From Yamagishiella unicocca (taxonomy: Eukaryota; Chlorophyta; Chlorophyceae; Chlamydomonadales; Volvocaceae): DNA of 64,000 bases. Positions 47,701 through 59,700 of this stretch are shown here, piece by piece. Under the pieces are notes generated by a model. That model had not been told where the DNA came from and did no database searches. It saw only the letters and a program-made list of their open reading frames with translations. A program made the translations under genes and the position numbers. Numbering within the stretch: the first letter of the stretch is position 1; each line of letters starts with the position of its first letter. The stretch is from the NCBI GenBank assembly GCA_003116995.1, contig BDSL01000083.1, positions 2,501-66,500 on the forward strand, written 5' to 3'.

Positions 47701-50700
47701 GTAGACTCGCGACCGCCCTTCGAGGCCGCCGTGTACTTAAGCTCAATTGAGCCGGAGGTACTGTCCGAGGCGGGATGAACCGGCGAGACGCGCAAGGGGA
47801 GATTTGAGCCAGCCCTACCAAAGGACGGAATGCTCACTATTTGTTGCCGCTGGCTCTCAGTGGCGCTAGTCGCCACATCACGACCCAACGGCGCAACCGT
47901 GGCATCCGCCGGAACAGCCTGTGCCAAAATTGGGCGCCAAGAAGCCGAAGTCGTCAGGACAACGGACAGCGCAGAGCGCATAACCGCAAATAGCACATAC
48001 GGGTATGACGCCGTCCGCTTCCACATTTTGGACATGAACAATCCTTCCTATCCCTAGCAACCTTATGATACGTACGTGTAAGCCCGTGTCGCGTTCAGCA
48101 TACGGCGAGTTGATGTATGGAGTTGTGCCAACCGCTGGATCGTGGGCATGTTCAATCTCAGGCGTTGGTCGCGGATCCAAAACAGCAACGCTAGCAGCGT
48201 TCGCCTGCGCCTGCACCAAGACACACGTCTGAGTGACAAAAAGCACTTGCTAATACTTCATGCTGGCTTTAGTAGCATCCTCACCTGCTGCTCCAGTTCC
48301 TGGATTCTGGGTTCCAATTGTGTGCAAAGCCCTTCAGCCTACAGCAGTACGAAAGAAGGAAAGAGGTACGGTTTTGATGCAATGGAAACGACGTGCTTCA
48401 TTCATATCGCAAACGAATCGAGGGCTAATGCGCAGCAAGGGATTGGGTGCGGTACAAGAATGTGCGGAGGACGTGCTTCGACCTGCTCGTGCCAGCTGAA
48501 ACGAAGCGCAAGCTTGCGCATTATTATTATTTACATAACTTCAAGCACCACTGCTTACCCTGGTGGCTTGACGTACGGCTGCAACGGCCTCAGTGCGGTC
48601 TTGATCAAGTTGCTGTTGTGCTGCTCGCAACGACGCGCGCATCCGCGAGGCCTGCTGCTTTGCTCGCACCACGTTGATCATGTGCGTCGCCAGCTCGTCG
48701 GGCCGCAAGACACCGCCGCCGCTCGACCCGGACATCTGAGGCGGTCGACACAGGCCCACACACGTAACGAAACAGACAGTTTGTTCGTTTTAGCTGCTGC
48801 AGTTACGTACCTGTGCTTCCATCGTTGAAAGCTCCTTCTCGATCTCGGCAAGAGCCAGTTGCTGTTGAGCTGCCACTGCCTGCTTTTGTGATGCGTCATA
48901 CAGCTTAATTGCCGCTGTGCGATTCCACTGTAGCACAGATACAGAGTGCTGGTGTGCGGCGGAAACCTGGCGAGGGAAATTAAGACGGTTACTGTCAGCT
49001 GCCAATTCAAACCGGAAATTTACTCATGCGAAGCGCGGGTGTAAGCATCACACGGTAGCAAGTCCATGCATGTGCGCCCATGTGTGGGCGGTGTCCTTGA
49101 TACAGTTGCAAGCCTTTGTCACCTGCTCGAGGACCTCAGCCTGGGCCGTGGCGCGAACGCGTGCATGCTCAGCAGCCTGATCAAGCTGCCTTGCTTCAAC
49201 TGTCAGCTCCCGCGCATCATCCTCCATCTGCCCTGCCTCGACCAGCAAACCGTCAGCCTGTTGCTGCAAACTGCAGGGCGCGGCAAAATGATGGCTGTAG
49301 GGACATGGTATCGCTAGCGAACGACTGTACTAGGTAGGGAAAACGCCATCGCAGGAACAGTTCGCGTTTCCCAAGACAGGAAACACCAAGGCTTTCCCAC
49401 GCGAGAATTCGCAGGGTATACTTTTTCTGGACTGCGGCAGAGGCGCCTAATTCCAGCAAGTTTCGCATTCAAAATTGCCATTTCCTTGGCAAACATATGA
49501 TGTACGTAACACCTACATGTCAGCCACAGCTTTGGCAGCGTCCGCCTCTAGCTGGTGACCACTTGCCGCCATCCGCCGCGCATCCTCACGTTGCTGGGCT
49601 GCTTGCCGTGACAAATCTACGGCCTGCTTCCTGTGCTGCGCTGCGTTTGACGTCATCGCCTGTGCTAGGCTGGACGCCGCCTTAGCCTTGTCCTGTAGCT
49701 CACTGAGTGGGGCTTCCAGCTGCTGCAACTCTGAGCGGGCCTGTCAATTCAGCGACACATCAAACCGTGGTTATCTGAAGGACAACAATAGTTTAGGCAA
49801 GCACATGCCTTACCGCATTTAGCCGCACATCCCACGCCATTGTGGCAGAAGCGGCATCGGCTGCTTTCCGCGCCTGCTGTAGCCATTCCTCCCGTAGCTG
49901 CACAGCGGACTCCTCCTCGGCCAACTGCTCAATTAACTGCCGACGCCTGCTTTGAGCGTTGTCGGCCTCACGCTGGACTTGCTGCTGCCGCTTCGCAATG
50001 TCCGCTGATTTTTCTTGCACAAAGGCGAGGTGCTGTTGAAGGCCAGGTCCAGCCTGCGTAGTTACACGAAAAGACGTACACCTCCCAGGTAAAAACCTAG
50101 TCCGAACATACATGTTAAACCACTCGAGGGTTTGTTGGACCCCATAGCCCCTTAGTTTGGTTACCCCCTCGTAACCCTCCCTTCCCTTATTATTCTGTAC
50201 CCTTGGGCGCCTTCGGTGGAAGCAAAGTTACGGTTGGCCGTAATTTTGTCAAAATGGGCACCGTATTTTACGTGACGCCGTCATACCGTAAAAAGACGGT
50301 CGTTTTTGAGCCCTACCGCAATTTACGGTAACCGAAAAGCGTAAAGTGTAAAACCGTTAAGCGTAGGTTTCCACCCCTAACACCAAACAACGGGCAAAAG
50401 CGCCCCGACACTGACCTGATCCCGGACGTCGAGAGTTTGAAGCTGCATCTCCCTAGCTGCCATGCTGCACATCTCGGCGGCTTTGGCCAACAGCGACAGC
50501 GTATTGTCACAATGTTGAGCCTCCAGGTCGGCAAGGTTCACAGCTCCACGCGTGCTCGCCATTGCAGACCTCGTTGTAGAGAGTTCATCGCACGCTTGGA
50601 GAGCTTGCTGGAGCATTGCCACGCGGTGTTCGTGGAATTGGAGGTTATCATAACTGGCTTGCACCTCAGCAGGGGACGCGTCGCAAAGGGAGCCTTGCTG

Positions 50701-53700
50701 CGCCTGTATGGTAACGGGCGCATACGGCGGAGGTCGTTACTACTGCCCAACAGTAAGCCTCTAAAGTTGGATGGCGGCGGGCCGTAACGGGAAGCAGATA
50801 GCACTATGATGTGTGCTGCAATAATGAAACCAGGGAGCTGGATTAGTTCACGGGCCTGTAGTTTCCAAAGGAGACTGGAACTGAACGCATTATGACGAGT
50901 AAGTAACCAGGCGCACCCGCACAGCCTCCAACTGTTCTTCAGCCTCGTGGAGCTGCGCCTCCAGCTCTCTGTGCACAGCCAGCCTATCCATTTCATCGGC
51001 CTTGATCTTGTCATCGTTAGACATTGAACACATTTCTTCCAGCTGGCGCTGATGGCGCGTCCTCAAGCCGGCCAGCTCAGTCTCGATCGCCATCACAGCC
51101 TGAGCGGAGTTCCCAGGCAAAGCCGTCATGGCTACTTCGGATAATCCAGCCGAAGGGAGGTAAGCCACGCTGCTTTCCACGTCCTGCATCCAAGTGCACA
51201 TGGCCAGACGGAATGTACCGTACCCTCAGGGTATCGTCGCGCATAGATAAATAACTATTTTGGAAATATTGCAAAGACGCGCAAAAAGAAATAATTGCTT
51301 CAGGGGGTGCGCGACTTTTAAAATTAATTGCCAGGCAGCCTGCGCGACGTAAAAACTGTGTGACGCCCCCCTACTGTGCCTGTACCGTACGTACCCATAC
51401 CCAGCGGCCTACCCGAACCCACTTCCACCCAGAGACACCGAAAGATTTTCAGCATTGGCATCACACTACTCAATATTATCTAAGGAACGTACTTCTGGGT
51501 TGACGTAAGAGCTTACACGCAGATACGGGTAGTGGTTTTTAGGGTAGCTGCGCGACTTTGAAATTAATTCGTGTCAGGGGTGCACGACTCCAAAACATAA
51601 TTTCTTCCAGGGCTGCGCGACTCGGAAAAATAATTACAAAATTTAGGGCGCGACGATCAGCCGTAGGTACGGTATTCAAGGTGAGTAGAGGGCCCATACA
51701 GGGTAACTGCGGAAAACGCCATTAGTCGCGTTAGCGCCTTACCTTTGTTGTGCTTGTTGAGGGGCCAAGCGCAGGCTGCTTAGAGGTTGCAACAGACTGC
51801 GCAGTGGCGAGCATCGTTGTGCTGAAGGTGGAACCCCGTATAGACTGCGGCAATGGGTTCATAGCATGCCTACCACCGCCTGTCACCGGGCCAGAGTGCG
51901 AGCCATATGCGCTGCGGAACTGCTCTGCACCGCCCGTATGATTGGAAGAGCTGGGCCCACCCAGACCTCCAAGTTCATCGTCTCTGGCGGCCTGGAACAG
52001 AAGAAACCAGGTTTGATGGACGCACTGAGTTCACGCAATAACGATATGCTGACGCATGGTCATTGAATTGATCACATAGGAATGGCCTCGATCGGAGCTC
52101 ACCGGCAGGCTACTTATAGGCTGTCTACCAGACGAAACGGGTGGCAGCATGTCTGGTAGCGTCCGGGACGATGCAGATCCTGGTAATGACAGCAGCAGCG
52201 GCGTATCCGTGCTGGGCCTATTGGCGGTGAGTGCCTGTTCAGAGTGCGCGCCATGCAGCTGGTCTGAGCCGCCCGACAGCTGGCTTCCAGCACTGAAGGA
52301 GGGGCGCCCGGTCAAGCTCCCCGAGTCATGGCTCTGGGTGACCTGAAATCGAAGGAAGGTGCTCCGTAAGGCAAGCCTGTTGAGCTTGGCTACTTAATCT
52401 GCGGGCGTTATTTGTTCGCAGTTTCAACTCCCCCCCACACACAGCTGTTCCTGTTCCTGCCCACGCGCTGGTGTTGACATACAAAACCTTCACCAACTGC
52501 TCACCGGTAGGTTGATCATAGGCTGTCGTCCAGGCTGTACTGATGACAACGTGCCCGGAAGCGGCAAGGTTGACGCAGATGCTGGTGCAGGCTGCAACCA
52601 AGGGTTACCCGTGGAAGGCGTACTGGTGGCTATCGCATGTGCAGTGTGCGTGCCAAGCACGCCGTACAGCTCGCCCGGGCGGCCCCCAAAGTGGCTGCCA
52701 CTAGCGTAAGAGGCGCGTCCAGTCATTTCCCGTGACTTATGATCATAGGCGATCTGTATCGGGGTGATTGCGTTACACGATGAGATCAAATGAAGCCCAG
52801 AACCCCGGACAGCCGCGTTCCCATACCAACCTTGGCACTACTGGTCGGTGCCGAAACCATAGATTGTCCGTCGGCCGGGGCCGATGGCGCTGACCCGAAC
52901 AACGTCGCTGAGGGCGCAGATCCAGGTGAGGACTGCAACCAAGGGTTGGCCCCGCGGGGCCTGCTTCCGGCTATCGCCTGTGCTGAGTGTGTGCCGAACG
53001 CGCTGCGCAGCTCTTGCACACTGTCCGACACCTGGCCCCCAATGCCGACGTAGCTGCTTCCAGTGAACTTCCCGGCATCATCGTCTTTCCCAGCCTGCAG
53101 TGACAAGGAATCGGATTACTTCACGCAAGGTTGACGCGAAATGAAGGTACCGAACCGACCTTTGACATGCTGGATGGTAGGGAAATAACTTGCTGTCTGT
53201 CAGACGCGACTGACGGCGCAGTGCTGGGCGGCGCCGTCGACGCCGTAGATCCTAGCGAGAACTGCGACACGGGATTGCTGGCGGCACGCCTACCGATGGC
53301 CGTCGCCTGTACGGAGTGCGCAGCCTGCAGCTGCCCCGGGCCCGCCCCATTTTGGCTGCCTGCAGCGAAGGAGCTTTGTCCAGACAAACTGCCTGACTCG
53401 CGTTCGTGGGCAGCCTGCATCAAAAGGGCATTGTTGAGCGTATGCATTAACACACGCGTGCGCGCGGCGGATTGGATGTCCAATAAAACCTAGCTCACCC
53501 GTGCCGCTACGGCGTTGACTTGTCCCGTCTCGGGAGGGGATCCTGCGTCCGCGAGGTTTTGCAAGCGTCTGGTGGCGGCCAGAAATTGCTGCGCATGAAA
53601 CGTATAATCCGCGTGCCGGTTCAAGTGCTGCTGCACATCTGCATCCGAGACGCCTGCATCGTCAACGTTTCCTGGTACGCCAGAAAGGGACACCAGGAGG

Positions 53701-56700
53701 AAAGAATGTGTGAGCCAGGTTCAAAACTGTACATGTCAGCCCTTCATACCGGAAAACGCGTTGTTAGGATCCTAACCTCACCTACGCCAAGCAGGGCAAG
53801 GTCGACCTGTGCCCCGAGCGCTAGCGCGGAAATTGCGTGGTTGTAGCCATCAAGAGCGTGCTGCGCGCCTACTCCAGCCTCATGCGCAGCGTCAGCCAGG
53901 GTTCCGACCAGCCTGTTCAACGCCTGTACATTGGCTCTTGCTTCAACTTCCTGTAAGTTTTAGGCAAGTGGGTCGGGCGTGTCGCGTACGGAATAACGTC
54001 GAGGTTCCCCTTAGTACACCAATCTACACCAGTAGACCGTTACACGATGATACTTATTGCGGATCGCCTTAACACCCACACTCATACCCCCCCCTGCTCC
54101 CGCCATACCGGTAACACCATATGGTTCACTGACCTTTATGCGCGCCTCTTCCGCCCGTTCGTGTGACACCTCGTACACTGATTGGTGTTGGTGGGCCTGT
54201 GTAGCGGCCTCCTCCTGCCTGTTTTGCAAGCGCTGTAGCTCGTATCGTGCGGTCAATGCCTGCGCTGTGCTGCCCTGCCACTCGAAAGCCGCGAGTTGGT
54301 CCTGCAGATGCTGAACCTGCTGCAGCAATTCCGAATCCAGACGCTGTGCGTTCTGCGCCTGCAATCGTAGAGCAGCTGCCTCCGCCTGGGCGGAACGGGC
54401 GTTTTGCTCCGCTGTTCGTTGGCTGAAAAGCGCGAGACGGTAAGAACTAACGCCCGATATAAGCTCATCGTGGCACTTTGCCTGGAGTGCCAGTGCGTCC
54501 TCCTGCAACACGCAGAGTGGCAGGGAAGGGTGAGCACCCGGGTGAACACCAATAATAACTACTGCGGGAGTTACCAATCTGGGAGAACACGTATTACTAG
54601 CAGTTAGCGCCACCACTACGACTGCGGTGGCTAATGCCGGGGTTTAATTAATTGTGGCCGTGCTCTGCGTAATTGTGTTCTGCTGTTAAGGCTCTGAAGC
54701 TTCCCCTTAAGGCACATTGCTGCTTCTTTCGCGTCTGAACCGTGACGACCCATGTGGTGTTGGGGGGTAGCGATACCACGAAGGGCGTGGCCCGGCAGAA
54801 GACATATGCATGGACCGATCGCATGGACCGATCGCAAGTAATGCTGGAGAACGCGCCCCAGGAATTGTGACAGGGCACATGATAGCCAGACTCTCTATGA
54901 TAGCCAGATTCACCGATAGCCATGATAGCCAGACTCACCGCTAAGCTAGATCCTGCTGCAACGGCAGCGCATCGTCGAGATGTGCGGTCAGCCACGTGCA
55001 TTACAGAGGCGTCCAAGTCCGGTGGTAGTGTAGCAATGAGTTGCTGCCACCGCAATTGCCGCTCTTGATCCCGCCGCAACTGGAGGTCTGCCAGGCTGGC
55101 GCAGTCGCGCACCTGCTCCTGCAGTAGAGAAGCACTGCTGCTGGCTGCTAAAAGGGCAACCTCGTCCACGGCTACTGCTTGACGTGCTGCAGCCAATGCC
55201 TCATGGCCCTCCCACCTACAGCAGAGGGCCATCATTACAGGAATCTAAGCGCCAAGGAGCCCATGGATCCACCGCCAATGTAATAGGATGTGCCATACTG
55301 AGCAAACCTGAGTCATGATGAGACTAGCACGAGACTGCTGAAAGCTTCCCCCATAGCGCGCACCTGCAGGCTGGCATTGCCGGTACCTCAACAGCAACGT
55401 GGGATTCTAGTTCCTGTACGAGTCGGGCCAGCCGTGCGTCATGGCGCTGGATGTTGTCAACTCTACCCATGCTACCAGATGATTGGAGCACGCCAGACCC
55501 GGTGGCAACCAGCCAAGGATTAGCTGAGGTCGTTGGCACACGTTCACTTTCCCTTGTTGGCAGTTGGTCGCGTGTTGCGGTGGCCTGAGCAGTCGGAGGA
55601 CAGAAAATGGACCAAGATGAGTCGAGACCTCACAAGTAAGAGTATCACTGATGCACTCACCCAGAAGCTCGATGATAACTTCATGTCCAAGCCATCACAC
55701 GCGCGTCCTCCATCATTGCCTGGAAAACAAAGTTGTAGTAATGTCGTCGCAATGTTCGCAATCCTGAATGTTCGACACAAAGCAATCGTACCCGAAGAGC
55801 TGGCATCGAGAGCTCTGCTCATCTCATTGGCTCCAAGTACAGCATTGCCATTCATGGCCACAGTACTGGAGGTCCTTGACAGCATGCTGGGGGACGCCAT
55901 CATGACGGTAGCCGTCTGTGTTTGAGTGGGATAACCGAGCGGTATACCCGACTTAAGTCGACGCAGTGGTGGTGAGCAAGGCACGGTTGGCACCTAAAGC
56001 TAAAGTCGGTTACGTTTGGGGCGCGCGGCTAGGAAACTTTAATGCACGTATCGTTACTGGATAAGCAGCCCAGCACCTCCAGTGTGCCCACCTCGTCCTG
56101 TGTCGCGGCTGCTCCATCCAGCGGCGCGTAAACCCTCGTCGCCATTTGAGGATGTTGACTGCTGACCTGCTCCAATTCAGAAATTGTCGGCGCATTCACG
56201 CCCGGCTGCACCCTGCGAGGATCATGTGCGGATTTGGTGCCACTTGGCGGTGCTCAGATTCGCCTAACCTTGCACGGCACATGACGCTTGCAGAGTCTTA
56301 CCCGACACTATAGCCACGGAGCCCAAGCTCCGATTGAAGTCGCTCTGCTGCATGCTCCACGTCATGCAAACCTTGCACCAGAAAGCGTGCCTGCGTCTGC
56401 GCGTCGCCTGCCGCCTTCTCGCGCACGGTTAGCGCAGCCTTGGCATTGTCAGCCTCAAGCCGCAGCTGCTCTGCCAGGCGATGTAACTCTTCAGCTTGCG
56501 CCATGGTGCTGGCAGCCTGTGATACACGTCGGCGAATTGGGTTCGAAAGGTCGACTTGGCGTCTTCCAAACGCGGTTTTTCTTGACCCCTTTGCGGTCCA
56601 CTGCCTGACGAAGGGCCCCACCACTTTCCAGGTGCAGGTAACCGTACCTCGTCTGTGCATCCAGCATGCTCAAGCGCCAGGGCTTGCTCTTCAAGACGTA

Positions 56701-59700
56701 CCGCCTCGTCAGCTTTCGCACTAGCCTGTTGTTCTAGTGCCGCCCACGTCTGACGCATTTCCTCTGCGCTCGCTGCTGCCTGCAAGGGGGAAACGGTTGA
56801 CCGAGGCATCAGCCTCGAAAGAATACGGACAGGGTGTTATAGAAATCCTTCAGGCCCGCTGATCCATACCAACGCTGAGGAAGCCAAAGGTTTACCTGGT
56901 CCGAGCGTTGTTTCCAAAGCTGCAGAAGACGTGTCGTTTCCAGCGTCCCGACAAGATGCGACACAGCCATACTGTCAAGGAGGGCCTCCGCCTGGTGCCA
57001 AGGGCGCGATGTGGTACGGTAGTTTTGGTCAGCACTCCAAATTCAGGACCGTAAGAGCTTTGTGCGACATGTGCCCGCATACACTAAGCAGTACCATGCT
57101 ATTACAGCTTAAGCAACGGTCACACCTGTCCATTGCCGGAATGTCCCTCCTCGATCGCCAATGCATCGCCGTCTTCCAGTCGCTGCCTCTCCGTGTGCAT
57201 CTGCTGTGCCAATCTGCATGGTTCAAGCAATCATCAATGGGTAGCTTGCCGGGGGACGCAAAGCAGGAGGTACCATACAGACCGCAGTTAAGACAACAAC
57301 ACATACCTTGCTACGCGTTGGTGGTGCATTTCAGTCTGCAGGAGCAGCCCGTCGTTCGTGGCGCCAGCGCCTCCAGCGGCTGGACCAAGAGAAACGTTAC
57401 TTGCAAGTTCGCGAGCCAAAATGGCCACTGCCTGTGTGGCTCGAGCTTCCCTGTCCTTGGCACCTGCAGAGCAAGTTGTCATGCATTAAGTGCAGGACGA
57501 GCCAGTCGAGAAACAAACTTCACAAAAGTTGAACATGTATCAAATCTGTAGCGGGTTGTTAACGCCTGCCTAACCGCCATAACCTCTTAACCGACGTCTT
57601 TCTACGTCCATTTTCATAATTACACTAATCGTCAGTCACTCGCGTACAATACTTCTTTTCATATTTAGGAAGTGACAAGATGATTTAGTGCGACTTAGCC
57701 AGTGAAAGACGCGCCAGACATATAACACGAACCTCGAAGTTGCAGAAATTCCTCAGGAGGACCCTCCTCAAGTGCTGAGACTGGCTCTTCACTAACATCC
57801 TCTGTGCTTAACTCCAAGAGCCGTGTCCTCATGTGGTCAGCCTCGATTCGGCTCATGTCAAGGTTCTGGCGGGCCACATCCAACTGCTCCTGCCAGGTAC
57901 TGATGCGCACAGCGAGCGCGTCCGCCTCTGCAGTCCTCCCTTCACTGCCATGTATAAGCAGGTGGATGTATAAGGGCGGTTTAAGATGTAGCACTTAGTA
58001 GGCAGGTGGAGATATGGGCCACGCGTACAAATAAAGCCCGGCTGGTTTCGCGGCGGGATGCACTGATAACTGTAAGCTGGAGCACGTAAATCCGTATGGC
58101 GGCTGCACAAAAGTGCATGTAACAACTCGATCATGCACGCCGGACCTGGATAGCGCGTCGTAGTTCTGCCGATCTCGCGCCAACCGTTCCTCATACGCGC
58201 GCACCAGCTCCTCGTGCATTGCAGTAGCACCTTCCGCTGCGCTACATAACGCCGCAAGTTCGTCCGCTTCCGCCTGCAGCCTGCACGCATTCGTCACGCA
58301 TTGTGGTTATAGCTCCCCTTGCGCTGGGCGGCAAACCCACATTACAATAACACGAAGGCAGTAAGCAACCGGACGAGTCTCCGCACCTGTCTTTGCGTTG
58401 CTTCGCAGTCGCGTCTTGCAGATGCGTCTGTCGCTGCGACAGCTCATGCATCTGCTGCTCCGCCTCTTCCATACGCTCCCGTGCTGAGTTCACATCTGGC
58501 ATAAGCCGCTGCAGTGCGTCCCGTGCTGCTGTCGCCTGTGCCCTAGAGTATCCAGCAAGCTCCTGGGACCTGGATAAAAGGACGTATTGACGCTGTAAAG
58601 ATCAGGTTAACAAGCGCTGGCATCGATGTCACTGCTGACGCACACGTCGACGTGCTGTGCAAACAGACATCGAAAGGACGAGCGCGCACCCTCTCGGCAT
58701 GCGTCGATCCCTAGATACTCAATTTTCAACAGCCAATATTTCCAGCCACGCCAATTTTTGCTGCCGGCACGATAACCGTAGACCGTTTAGCATAGTACCA
58801 TACCTGACAGCCTCCTCCATAAGAGCGTTTCCGAGGTCGTAATTGCCTGCGGCCATCTGCATGTCTGCCTGCTGCTGGGCTTGCTCCGCACGTGCAACGG
58901 CAGCGTCAGCTTCGGCTTCACGAGAAGCAGCTTGGGCTGAAAGGTCATCAGCCTGCCGCGAAAGCTGGTCGTACCGATCCTTCCACCTGCATGGCAGATT
59001 GCGAGGTTGCAAAAAAGGACCGGTTACTCGACGTGGGAAGAGGAGCTGGCATGGGACGTGGGCTGGGGCTGGAAGCCCCAACTAAAGACACAGCCAATAC
59101 ACTGGTCAAAGAACCCACGAGCCGCCACATAGCATTAACACGCGGCGCTGCTTGCAGGCTGGCCGCACCACTCTGCTCGTCGACTTACAAGGCATGCTGT
59201 CGCGCCGCCGCCTCCGTGGATGATCGCAAAGCCTCTCGCTCCAAGCTGTATGCATGGCGCATAGCAGCATCCGCCTGCGCGTGTGCCTCTTGGGCCTCCC
59301 GCCGATGCCTCGTATACTCGTGTTGCAGCTGCCGGCTGTTCCGGGAAGCGTCCGCTGACTCATCACGCAGCCTACAAGCACAAGCAGGGCAATCCAGCCC
59401 CGAAGCCACCGCAGAGATCTCAATTAACTGGCGAGACTGGCAGCGCACAAAGCCCGACATGTGTGTTACTTTCATTGCCTTAGATGTGATGCGCGTACGT
59501 AAGCACGGTGAGTCACATGGCTATAGGGTCGAGCTTACTCGCCTAGTTGCTTGCCGGATTGCATCGAGGGCCTGCGGCAAGTTGCCTGCCGCAGACTGCT
59601 GCTCAGCCAAAACCTGCATCTCCAGTGCTTGGGTGGTTGCTTGAGCCGCAGTCGCCGCCTGCAATAGGGGCAAACCCAGGGCGACTTTGCGACTGCTAAC

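Noticed and set aside
37674..54502. Equal 369-bp lengths of exons 18 and 53 of the giant gene as evidence of duplication
   Set aside because: Both are phase 0-0, but the encoded sequences share only generic coiled-coil composition, and they are not adjacent.
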